Positions 46,316 through 57,428 of a stretch of DNA of 64,000 bases are shown here, one piece after another. This DNA is from Thermothielavioides terrestris NRRL 8126 (taxonomy: Eukaryota; Ascomycota; Sordariomycetes; Sordariales; Chaetomiaceae). The stretch is taken from NCBI RefSeq assembly GCF_000226115.1, contig NC_016457.1:5146001-5210000 (forward strand), given 5' to 3'. Every line of letters starts with the position of its first letter. The first letter of the stretch is position 1. Both the position numbers and the translations under genes were made by a program. The notes beneath the pieces were generated by a model. The model had not been told where the DNA came from, made no database searches, and saw nothing but the letters and a program-made list of their open reading frames with translations.

Positions 46316-47662
46316 TCACTTCCTTGACTTCGCGTTCGGGATGTACTCCACATCTGCGCTGCCGAGAATGTCCTTGACGATGGGGTTCTCCAGGTAGTGG
46401 ATGCCGAACCCGCCGCCAAGCAAGGTCTTGAGAAGCTCCGCTCTCGAGTGCAGGGACCAGGTGTTGATGAGCAGAAACTGGTTGTAAATGCGGATCCTCT
46501 CCCGATACCCAAACTCCCGGAACTCGCCCTGCTCGTCAGTCCTCGGCCCGCCAGTGTGCGGGTTGGGCCCTGCACGCCCGGCCGTCGAGTATCCCGGCCC
46601 CTTGCCGCGCTCGAGTGATGTGACGATGCTGGAAAAGTTCGAGCGAAGGTGTCGACGCCCCTTCTTCGACACCGACTTGGACGAGTCACGCACAATCTCG
46701 GCCATCCGAGTCATGATCCGGTGCTGGTTGTATTGCATGTCGAAGCTCTCGCCCGTTTCCTCCTCGTACTCGCGCGCAGCCTCGAAAAGAAGCGCAATGT
46801 TGACCCCCGCGCTGGTCTGAACATCGGGATCCGAGCTGTCCAGTTGCTCGATGAAGGCCTCGATGGCCGCCTCGCTTTGGACCGTCAGGTCCTCCATGTG
46901 GCTCGCCACGAACGCCCAAGCCTGAAGCGCGGCCGTGACCACTGCACCGCTGTCTGGTGCGCCAACCGACTGGCCGTCGCTCTCGATGATCTCGAGAAAG
47001 AAATCGAGTGTCTCCTCCGCGGCGGTACTCGATCCTCCTCCATATGATACAGCGATGCACAGCGCGTAGATGGCTTCCACTTTGACATTCTCCGCGTCTG
47101 CGTCCTGGCAGGCCGCTTTCAGGATCGGGAGCGCTTGCTCGAAAATGGTTTCCGGCGAGCAGGTGAGGACGGTCAAGGTGAAGGCTTGGAGAGTCCGCAA
47201 ACGCTCTTCGTCGCTGCTTCCGTTTCTGATTCCCCTGAGCAGGATGGGCATGAGTTCGGCGACGGACTTGTCAAGCTGCCGCTGCGCGAAATGGTGTTTG
47301 AGGAGGTGGTTGTACGCTCCAAGCGTGGCCTCCCGTCCCTGAACGCTGCTCCGCTTGCGGTCTTGGAGCTCGGCAACACGGTCTTGGAGCCGTTCTGCCC
47401 ACGTATTTCCGGGGTCGTCTTCGCCAGAAACCGAGTTGGTGCTGATCGTCATGATGTCGTCGTTCTCCGACTCGCTGGCGTACTCGTCTTCCGATGCATA
47501 GCGGCTGCCAGGCCGCGAGTTGGCCCGAGAGCCCGCGCGCGAGTTCCCTGGAGAGCCATTCGGGGTGTGGTTTCCGGAAGATAACCCCGACTCTGGCTTC
47601 GACCGTGCCTTGCGCGATACCGTCTTGCCTCCCGCGAGCGCCCTCCTCCTGAGGTCGGACAT
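46316..47662 (-). CDS. Interferon-related developmental regulator (IFRD) family protein
   Basis: One exon, 448 aa, starting MSDLRRRALAGGKTVSRKAR. The first 90 residues are basic then Ser/Asn/Gly-rich and disordered. An armadillo-like helical IFRD domain follows (about residues 95-330: WAERLQDRVAELQDRKRSS, GREATLGAYNHLLKHHFA, ELMPILLRGIRNGSSDEE, ALPILKAACQDA, AALQAWAFVASHM). The C-terminal IFRD_C part includes FGYRERIRIYNQFLLINTWS and LLKTLLGGGFGIHYLENPIV. Human IFRD1 and IFRD2 act in transcription and in ribosome silencing; the fungal role is not known to me. The full-length ORF and both domains make the family call secure. Confidence 0.9.
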   Translation of the reverse strand: MSDLRRRALAGGKTVSRKARSKPESGLSSGNHTPNGSPGNSRAGSRANSRPGSRYASEDEYASESENDDIMTISTNSVSGEDDPGNTWAERLQDRVAELQDRKRSSVQGREATLGAYNHLLKHHFAQRQLDKSVAELMPILLRGIRNGSSDEERLRTLQAFTLTVLTCSPETIFEQALPILKAACQDADAENVKVEAIYALCIAVSYGGGSSTAAEETLDFFLEIIESDGQSVGAPDSGAVVTAALQAWAFVASHMEDLTVQSEAAIEAFIEQLDSSDPDVQTSAGVNIALLFEAAREYEEETGESFDMQYNQHRIMTRMAEIVRDSSKSVSKKGRRHLRSNFSSIVTSLERGKGPGYSTAGRAGPNPHTGGPRTDEQGEFREFGYRERIRIYNQFLLINTWSLHSRAELLKTLLGGGFGIHYLENPIVKDILGSADVEYIPNAKSRK

Positions 47663-49874
47663 GGTTGGTTTGGCTTGGTTATATCTCTCTCAGTAAGCGA
47701 AAGGTGCTGTATCGAGTACGATGCGTATGCAAAGCTCTGGGAGGCGTCGGATGCGCCGAGATTGTGGGCGTGTTTGGTGCGAACAGATTTGTCAGGTCGC
47801 TGAGAGTTGGTGTAATAAAGGTGGCAGAAACGCTGGCGTATTGTGTGGAATCACGGGACGGACGGAATTTTGCAGTGACAGAGTTGTGCGCTGCGATAAA
47901 TCCATGGATGTAGCTGAGAATGCGTTTGGGTCTATGAGCGAGAGGTCAAGAGATGGCGAAAATGGAAACTTTCGACTTCGAAGCGAGCTGGCCTCGGGCC
48001 TGCACAATAGGACATGAAGGAACCTCAATTGTTCGATCATACGGAGGCTGTAACCGGTCGGGAAGTCTACTGTGTAGCAGGACACGGAGGGAAGATCATG
48101 CAGGACAAAGCACCTCAGTGACGCATTACGCGCGACATGGGGCAATTTCGCCTGATCGCGCGGGGCCACCGAAGCATGCGCTGGCAGTGGGAGGGTCGCT
48201 CTGGCCGGCGATTCTCCTGTTAACACGTTAACACGCTAACACGTGGATAGGTACCTTTTAACAACTTGCAAGTCTCTTCAAGTTCTCATCCGAGTTGAGC
48301 ATTTCCCATCACGCATTTACCACCCATATCTGCCTGATTTTTCTTCCTGTTTGCCCTTTTGCATCTCTGCTTCCCTACCACAGCATTTCTGTCTCATCCT
48401 CTGCAGCGCCCTCGGTATTTCGGCCCATACTAGGGTTAGGGTTGGGCAGCGCATAGTAACTGTGGGGCAATATTCCGACACGCGTTAAAGTGGTTGCATA
48501 CAAACTAGCCTTAAAGGGTTCGTTTCAGGCTCGCTCTCCACATTCAGACATCATCAAGGCAAGCGGGGGGTGGGGTGATTGCGACGGGAGTAAGAAGCAA
48601 CCGGCAACCTATGTTGAAGTACTACGTGGCATGGCGCAAAACAAAAACATAGTATGCACAGAACAGATCAAGTCTACTCTAGCTGTTATGGAAGAAAGGA
48701 AAGCAGCTTCTTTGAGGTAAAACTTGCGGTAACTTTAGAAGTACCTTATCGGAGGCAACACAGCTCTTGGCCCCGGCACGCAGTGACGCAGTGACGTAAC
48801 ACAGGATGACGGATAGCTCGGAGCAACGGATCTCGCAATCCAAACAAACCTCAACCCCTTGCACGGAAAGATAAAATGTATGATATCTTCTAGCTCTAGG
48901 CAGTTTTACCTCCAAGGCAGTGGATTCAAGACAAGGTGATGACAAGTTATACTCGGCGTAAAGAAGCACTCCTGGCAAGTCAGCGCCGGAGATTCTGCTG
49001 GCAGGGGAAACAGAGGCCCCGCTTCCACTTTCTCCTGACTGCGCACAGTATACTCAGGCTGGAGGACACAAGTACTGCACATGCTCTGTGTACACCAAGC
49101 TTCCTGGTATCTTACCTGCCTTCGTACCAACTTTCATCCCGTATTTCACGTTGGGAGCTCCCGTCTGGCTGCAAGTTTTTTCGTTCGAAGCTGTTTGTTG
49201 CTCCCGAATGCCCCGCACCCCGCTCCATTCAAAGCTCGGATCCCGTGACCATTCCGAAGGACCATTCATTGCGACCAGGCAGCAGTGAATCGTCCCTACC
49301 TCTCCAGTCCATCGCAAGAGCGACAGGAAACGGAAGCCGGCAAGTCTACAACGTTCTGCTACCACAGGTTGTCGTGCTCATCGCTCCTGGGTGCGAGCAC
49401 TGCCAAGGGCAGTCTCATCCTCGAGCTACATACGGAATACCTAACTCAGTGAGGTTGCGATCATTTGATAAGTCGAGGCTGCCTTCCCGAGTCGTGAGGC
49501 AGTCTTATCGGAGCGGGTTATAAGAACCCCACCTTCCGAAACAACTCCAGGCTGCCCGGTTGCCTGAACCGACTGAACCAGACTGCAGTCACTCTCTGCA
49601 ATAGATCCGTCACTCACCTCTAACCCGCTTTCCCCCACGTTCATAAATCTCCCTTCGGTTGACGGCGGCCTGTCGACAAATTCCCATCAAGCTCGGCATC
49701 ATCTGAGCAAGTCGGGTACCGTACGTTGGCACTTATCTGACTGCCGCTGCGCTCCTCCTTTATCGACCGACGGCTTTCTCGACCGCCGGTCGCCCGAGAG
49801 CTCCACGCCCTTTTACGAAGCTGGCATCTGTCCTCTTTCAACAAACTTCGACTTGAGCTGGCCCTGCGCCCGTC
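47663..49874. other. Divergent intergenic region between IFRD and FHA genes
   Basis: About 2.2 kb holding both promoters. A short telomere-like sequence lies at 48430-48446. Other content is ordinary and ORFs show no motif. No gene is seen. Confidence 0.5.
48430..48446 (+). repeat. Short interstitial telomere-like sequence
   Basis: CTAGGGTTAGGGTTGGG contains about two and a half TTAGGG units. Short TTAGGG boxes occur in fungal promoters as well as at old break-repair sites; here it lies about 770 bases from the IFRD start and 1.4 kb from the FHA start. Confidence 0.6.
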
Positions 49875-52300
49875 ATGGAGGCAAATCAGCCCACAATGGG
49901 CAGCGAGTCTGCAGCACAAGGTTTGCTCAAGCTCTCGGAATCCATTCGTTACCTATCTTTCCTTGTACCTGCTGCTACTAGCTCTCGCTCCTGGTGACTC
50001 ACGCGGTCTCGGCTCCAGTGGTGCTCAAACTCTCGGCGAGCCAGTCCTCGAGGGACCCTGTGATCCTTCCCCAGCGCCGCATCTCGTTGACACGCGAGAA
50101 AAACACCATTACAATCGGCCGAGCGTCCAGATCCCCGACAAAAGGCTTCGTCCCCGCCGTTGACAACGCCTGGTTCCACAGCGCCATAATGTCCAGAATG
50201 CAGGCGAGAATCAGTGCAAAAGTTGACCAAAAAGTACGTTGCTATACCCTCCATCTCTCTGGCGCCTCCCTTGCTGACGACTGTCCAGAAGATCGAGATC
50301 ATAGATCTAGGATCGATGCACGGAACGTTCCTGAATGGCGACGATCGGATTTCCACAAAGGAACCTCGGGAACTGAAGGACGGGGACGTACTTCGGTTTG
50401 GAGTTCCCATCTTTCATGGGAATGAGGAGTTTCGGCCGACTGAGGTCAAGGTCAGCATCGAGTTTCCGGACCGGTAAGAAATATGGTGCCGCGTTTCTCG
50501 TTTTGGCAGTTGCTGAAGTGGTTCCTCAGTGAGAGATCGACCACCGGGACTTTCCAGGTTCCGGACGGCTCCGACGACGAGAGCTCTGACCACGACGAAC
50601 CCAGTGATAGTGACGAGGCTGTGATGGAAATCGACAAGCCCGGCCCTCCTGCCTGGAAGGACGCTACAGCCGGAAACTGCCCAGTGATCGACTTGACGAA
50701 CGATCACGGTTACCGGCAACCCCGCGTTCTTATCGACTTGTCTTCTCCAACTATCTCGTCGTCGGCCCCAATTCTGATCCGGGACGACGCAAACGATTCG
50801 AGGAGGCCCGTAGATGTCGCAGACAGTAGTCTGCGCTCTGTCTCCCCCGCTCAGCCAACCACAGACGGGCTTGCCGATGGTCAGGTTCCTCGCGATTCGG
50901 ATCATGTGAGCTACATCGATTACTCCGAGGATCCCTGCTTCGAGGAGAGAATGTCTCTCTTTTCAGGCGAAGACGAGCGTGATGACGATGACTATGACAC
51001 CCCGAGCCATGTCGATTACCCGTCTGGCGACGAGGATGACTACCATAGTAGCGATGGTGACGACCTGAGTGAACAGGAAGAGGACTCCCCTGACGCAGAT
51101 GGACAGTCGAGGAGCCAGGTGGATGAGTTGGAGCCGGAGGATCATGAGAGCGCGATGGACGACAGCGAGGACGTGTCCGAAGCAATGTACACTTCAGACG
51201 GCGACAGTCTTAACGTCGACTCTTTCAACGGTGAGAAATGCGTTTCTTGATTTGGCACCATTGTCCGTGGCTGACCCTCTCCAGATTATCCTTCCACCGC
51301 TCGGGATGATCTGCCACAGGAATTCCCGGAGGTCGAGAGGTTGATCAACTCGCTGACACACCCGATCGTACCGAGGCCTGAGCCGACGGAGCTCGCTCCT
51401 CGGAACGCTGCGACGGTCAGCATCATGGGTCTCCTCAATCACGAGGAGCACCCGGCCTCATCGTGCTCCTCCTCGGAGAAGACTTCGGCCGAGATACTAG
51501 GCGCCAAAACGGGGAAAGTTGACTTCTTTTTGGCTCGGGAGCACAATAAGTCGACCCTGGAGGCACAGAAAGCCACAGCTGACCATGTGGCGGCCGCTAC
51601 AAACGCTGGGCTCGACGCACCCCGGCCGCTGAACTCTGGCTTTGGGCCAGCCGGAGAGCAGGCGGTGAGATCCCCGCAGGATCACTCGGCGATTAATAAC
51701 GATATTTGCGCTGTGTGTGCTGGACTCGCCCCGGTTTTTGCCCGACCTGCAGAAGTCAGCTCGGATCAAGCCAACGTGCGCCTCGGCACGGGCGACTTCC
51801 ATCCGCCTACGAATCCTCCTAAGACTTCTCCCATCAGCGCCGGCGTCGAAGCTGAAGGGAGCCCTCGCCGAACACACGTTGGGATTTCTGATATCGTCGA
51901 CACCGACCAGCAGAGCCCTGGCAAGGGGAAGCGGAAAGCCGGCGACATTTCAGACACGTCTCACGAAGAGGAGCTCTGGGATGCTGCGTCCAAGAACACG
52001 GAGAGCACCAGCTTGACGACCCCGGCTGACGGCGAGACCAACAACGTAGATCAAGCCACCATCTCCGTGCGAGCGCCGACGCCGATCCAGGCTCCGGTCG
52101 ACGAGAAGCAGCCAAGCCAGCCTGCAGAGCCGGCTAACGAGAGCCATGTCTTCGCAGCATCTTCGATATCCGAACGATCTGTGAAGCGGGCCCGCTTGAT
52201 GCGTGTTGCGGAACGCCTCGGGTACGCCGCCCTGGGCGGCGTCACGGCTGGAGCCATGATCATGGGCACACTTATCTACACGGCCCCCACCTTTAGCTAA
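49875..52300 (+). CDS. FHA-domain protein with acidic middle and C-terminal membrane anchor
   Basis: Five exons: 49875-49920, 50019-50233, 50289-50473, 50530-51230, 51285-52300; phases agree, 720 aa. The first donor is the weak GTTTGC. The FHA domain (about residues 20-150) shows TITIGRAS, then SRMQARIS, then IIDLGSMHGTFLNGDDRIS and LKDGDVLRFG. In most FHA domains the middle motif is SxxHAxI; here the His is Gln, so phosphothreonine binding may be altered. A long Asp/Glu/Ser-rich region follows (about 155-380), then a disordered part with a KGKRKAGD basic motif. The last 25 residues, LGYAALGGVTAGAMIMGTLIY and a short tail, form one hydrophobic helix, suggesting tail anchoring. SLMAP/Far9-type STRIPAK proteins share FHA plus tail anchor but also have coiled coils, which I do not see. 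Function unknown. Confidence 0.85.
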
Positions 52301-55300
52301 GGGTATGCATGCGCTCGTAGTGCCCATTTTTCTTCTCGCCGGCTCACTTCTATCCATATTTGCTGCTTACTTCTTTTGCATGTTTGTTCCTTCTGCCCTG
52401 GTGCGTAACGATGCTCAGGATGGGAGAGGATGAGGCGCCCTCGTAAGGCGTTCGGGGTTTATCGTCGGCTTCGCGCCACCCTTTTGTTCTCTTTGGGACT
52501 TGTTGCGTGGTCGGCATCATGGGTCTGGGATGAGGCAGGGACATCACATCACGGGATGGGTCAGGCAGGGACCGACTTCTTATGGGAAGCAGGAGGGGTT
52601 ATACGGGTTGACATGATGACTTACGGAGTTATAGCTGCCCTTCTGGAGGCGTAGGCGCGGATACTGGCTCCGCATGCATCCCGCATTCTACCCGCCACTC
52701 CCTCTACATGTTGCTCCGGTAAAGTCTAGGTAGTCGGTCTTACACTTCTTTCCACATTCGTCTCCTTCTCTTCCCTTTTTCCCCTTATTGCGATGATCAT
52801 CTGGCTTGTTATACTCCTTCTCTCTCTCTCCTGCTTCCTTTCGTCTTTACTTAGGATTTGGCGAGTATGCTCCCATCTTGGTCGTCGGGGCTGCTCGTGG
52901 ATGCACTGGCGGGTGCCTGCTGCCGCGGAACCGGGAGATCGATGGATGGGTGGGCGGAGGAGGGGTTGGCGGGTTTGCTAGGTCGCCGAGGAAGCTAGAG
53001 TTGCGAATTGAGAAGTATTCTCTTGCGTCTTCCGCCGAGTTTAGTTCATTTGTCGTATGGATAAGAATGAGTGGTAGGTGGTGGTGTTCTAGTATCGTAT
53101 CAGTCTGTCTGCCCTTGTGTTGTTCGGTATTGCGTGGTTGGTTGGGTTGGTTACGGGGGGGGGGGTGGGGTGGTTCGTTGGGAGATCTCGCTTCGGGAGT
53201 GGAACACGGAGAAGAAGAATGTGAGAACGAATGCAACGGCTGTTCTTTTTGCTTCTGCTGATCGGTCCGGTCTGTTTTTTACTCCCTCTGTCTCAGCATC
53301 ACTGAGATCATCGGGTGAGGGCGGGTGTAGCATAGATGTTGGACGCCACGGGAAAATGGAGGGCTCTCGCTGGGCCAGTACTTATGCTCGGATAGGGGTT
53401 GAGGACGGACCGCGCTGGCGAGGAGGACTGATGTCTCGAGTGAAATAGATTTGCTTGGCTAAGGGATGGTACACGGAAGGTTGGCGGGTTGTCTGAGGAG
53501 CGGTGGCCATAGCGGGTAGCGAGCGAACGGGAATGGGCGGGAACGTGGCTGTATTCTCCTTTTTCTGCTTTCTTCTCTCCTCTTGGTTCATTTTATTGGG
53601 TGGAGAGGACGACACTGAGCGTGGTCTACGGCGTTAGACTGGGGGTCCGAAGTGTCCCCCCTGGCAATGGTCGTTGGGTTTGGATCGTCTTCGGCGCCGT
53701 GGTAGGGGGAGAGTTGCTTTGCAAAAAGGAAGGGAGGAGCCGAGTGGTGGAGGTCACCATTCAGCAGAGCTCGCGACATTTGCTACGTCGAGTTCAGTAT
53801 CTTCTCTGGCTGTGGGCGGAGGAAGCTCTACCAACGGTGGCGCTTTTGAGCTGGGGTCACTAAGTAACATCAGTCAACATTGTGAGGGAGATGAGAAACG
53901 AGGTGGGTGCCACCCATAGGCGATCAGTGTCAGCTCTCTCCGAATGGCAAGGCACGGAGTGCAATCGTCTGGAGACTACCCTCGAGCCAACAAACAAGAG
54001 CATACTTGAGACATACATAATAGGAGGAGGACCAACCACTTTCACAATCGAGGAGCAGCGGAGAGAAACAAGACTCCAGGCGTGATATGGCCCAGGGGCG
54101 ACACCCAACAAGAACCTTTTTCTCCCCGAACGCTCTCCTTCGACCTCCCATCCACCACGTAGCTAAATCTCTTACTCGGCCCGCCAACCGGCCACCCGTC
54201 AGATCATACCCGCTCTGAGAAGAGCAAGGTCCGAATCAGAAAACCATCTTTCCAAACTTGAGCCCGCTCCTTCCCCAACAGGCAACTCCGGGCGGACTCT
54301 CTGTACGCGCGCCGTCTCCCATCCCCGCCGGATCCGCCGCCGAGACACAATGACAGGTCCAGGGCGGAAAACGCGGATGGCTTTGGGGGCACCCACCAGT
54401 ACACCGGCGTGGAGCCTTGCCTGCTTTCCTCAGTCTCGTCGGGTCCATAGGGTCAGCATAAGGTAGCTTGAACGAGCACGGGAGAGGTATGTACGCCTTT
54501 CACTTGCTGGCTGGTCGTCTTCAAGGGTATGTGCCTATAACTGCCGAAGTGGGTAACGAACGAATGAGAACGTGATGAGGGAGGATAGGTGAGGGAACTC
54601 CGCAAGGCTCGGAGTTTCCATGGCTTCATGCTCCAGCTCATGAGCAACTCGGCCTTACCGGTCCAGCTGTTTGCTGGCTGCCGTGTTGTTGGTGAGACGG
54701 AACGAAGGAAAGCGAGGGAGGCAAGCGGGCAGGCTGAAAGACAGACAGCGGGGGCAGGCAAGCAGTGCCCAGAATTGACTCACGGGGATCCCCTTCCCGG
54801 CGGTTCTCGCGCACGCCGAGCATGCTGAAGACGGAAGACAACTAACTCCGCAGCAGCAGAAGCAGCAAGTGACAGCCGCCGGCCTCGACGCCTTCCCACT
54901 CCGCCGCTCCGTGATTTTGTTTCCCGTGTTTTCCGCGATATTTCCCCGAGGCGGTGTGCTGCGCAAGTCAGACAGACGACAGTGACTGCGATGTCTCAGA
55001 GAGATCAACGGGGTAACCCGGCGGGAGCATAGAGCGAGTCACGGAATCAGGCAACGCGCTGGTCAGGTGGAAGGGGAAGGAAAACTCGCAGATACCGCTA
55101 CTGGACAGCCATCCCGCGCACGGCCGCGGCATCAGGAAATTCGGGGAGATCTGATGTGGGTAGTGACCATGTTCGTTTTTCTTTCGCCCGCCTCACTTCC
55201 CATGTCACTTTCTCACCGAGACGATCAAGTCCTCTTGAGATGGGTGATAGTAGGGGGTAAGTCGTGCCCAGAAGATGCGAACCGGTGAGCCAGTTTTTTG

Positions 55301-55633
55301 GTGGTTTCTTCCCTCCGCGACGGCTCAGCGCTCTCTTCGCCTGCAATAGCCGCGAGTATCCTGCTTGTCCGAGCCCTCGGCTTTCCGCAAACGGACCGGC
55401 GGTGGTATCTTCTGGCCTGCGCCCTCCAATGGAGCCGTCGTAGCATAGCAGCATGTTGTGGCCGGCGGTTAGGGGGGCAAGGCGTGAGGCGTGAGGCGTG
55501 TGAGGCATGGTATGCACGTAAGGCTCATGGGCGGTGGTGCCCAACTCGAAAAGTGACATGTCAGGATCTGTGATGCGGAGGCACGTGGTAGGCTTGCATG
55601 ATCTGCGCCGGCTGCTGCCCGCTGCGGGCGGAG

Positions 55634-55671
55634 AGGTTCTCCGAACGTGAGTAGGTTCTCCGAACGTGAGT
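55634..55671 (+). repeat. 19-bp perfect tandem duplication
   Basis: AGGTTCTCCGAACGTGAGT is present twice head to tail (55634-55652 and 55653-55671). It contains no gene feature that I can name. Confidence 0.85.
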
Positions 55672-57404
55672 GGTTGGAGAGCAAGAAGGCAGAAAAAGAG
55701 AACCAATGTTGCGACGCGCCAGGAGCGCCTGCCGTGATACCAGGCGTGGAGGAAAGCGGTGATAAGAATGACGCAGATGTCACTGCCGTGTGCCGTCCTT
55801 CCATATGGTGGTGCGGCAACGACCTTGTTGGCCGACATCAAACAGCCAAGCAGAGCTTGGGCTCCTCGGACTGGCTCCCACCTTGGTTGCTGCAGTCAAG
55901 CCAAGCCACATTCGCTTCCTCGCCCAGTCCGCTGTCACCTTTCCATTGGAAACTCTCTCATCGAAGCTGCGGGATGCGGACCGGTGTGACGGCTGTCCAC
56001 CCACCATGACGCTTCGTGGAGGGCGCTCTCTCTCCCAGAGACTCGGGTCTGCAGCGACATGTCCCGCAAGGCTTGACTGACGATGGGAGGTTCCCTGCAG
56101 ATGTCCCGGTCGTGCCGAGCCGCTGCGAGTTGAACTGACTGCATCTATGTCCAGCTGACTTGTGGCAAAGTATCTCCGAACGGGCTTCGTGCTACATCTC
56201 ATCAAAGAGTCGAACATGAATTTCCTCAGCATCTGCCATTGCAACCTGCCGGCATAGATCGACGTGCGGCAAAGGCGGCTTCTGAGGAGTGGGCACATGA
56301 CGGTCTCGTCATGTCCCTAGACAATGCTGCGGCTTCTTCCTAGCCCCTAGCCGTGTCCGGTTTGGTGCCATCTGTTCCGCGTGGAGACGAATAGGGACTG
56401 TTGGCGATGGTGACATGCTTGACCGGTTGCACAGCTCTCGGCTCCCCCGACCGAACTTCTGATAACCCCATGTAGGAAACCGGGTCAGGTATGGGCGGGA
56501 CGGCACATGTGTAATCGGCGGCAGTGGCCTCTAGGCGTGGCAGGTGACAGTTGCGGAAGCCGCCCGGACAATCGGGACGGGATCACCCTCGAGCAGCATC
56601 ACGAAGAGGACTCGGGAACAGAGCGGGTTGTCGCGTGTTACCCACCTGTCCCGTATACCAAGGGCCCTGTGGAGAGGGACCCCTCCAGCTTAGTTGCTGC
56701 GGAACAACCCCCTTCGTGCGATCGATGCACGTGTAAGAGACGTGTGCTGGCCGAAACGGTATCTGGCGCTCTGGGAGCCGAACTCGGGCAGCTGCATGAC
56801 GTTTATCTGCTTTCACGCTTCGACTACTGCAAAAAGGCAAAGCGTGCAGTCAAGGCTGATGGTCAAGCCCACTGTGCGTGCAGTCTGCAAAGCAGGAGCG
56901 GCAAAGGGGCGGGGAGGTGCTGGGAGCCGTCCTCGATGAGACCTGACACGGCCTTGGGCACCCATGTCTCAGGGCTAGTGACTATTTTCGCAGCCTGGAG
57001 ATCTGCGGGCACCCGCAGATGAGATTCCTTCGACTTTCCGAAGACCGAGAAACGTTCTTTGGCAGCAGCCAAGGAAAAAGAGTGGCGGCCTATCAGAGTC
57101 GACATCTCGAGACTCGATCAGCGGGTAGTTGCAGGAGCCAAGCGTGATCTCAGCTTCGGCAAACTGGCCGCAGGCATGGAACCGTCAGCTCTGATGCACC
57201 CTTTCCAAGGCTTCTTTCGCACGTCTTTGAGGGAGCAGGGAGGCGGGAGACAAGGCAACCGTGCCAGACAGCAGATGCCTTCTCGAGGAAGCGAGGGGGA
57301 CATGTCTCGACCGCTTGGGGTAGCCCTTTCACTCCGAACTTCCTGAATGTCTCGCCCAACCGATCTCGGTAGACGCGCTGCCGTCTTCTCTCCCCTGACA
57401 TCCC

Positions 57405-57428
57405 GGATGCCTGTCGGGACAGGCATCC
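57405..57428. repeat. 11-bp stem hairpin
   Basis: GGATGCCTGTC (57405-57415) is followed after two bases by its perfect reverse complement (57418-57428). The 24-base near-palindrome lies in gene-poor sequence. It is too isolated to assign as terminator or binding site. Confidence 0.8.

Noticed and set aside
55098..55841. 247-codon minus-strand ORF with a hydrophobic stretch
   Set aside because: Low-complexity Arg/Pro/Ser composition, no motif, and overlapping frames of similar quality on the other strand.
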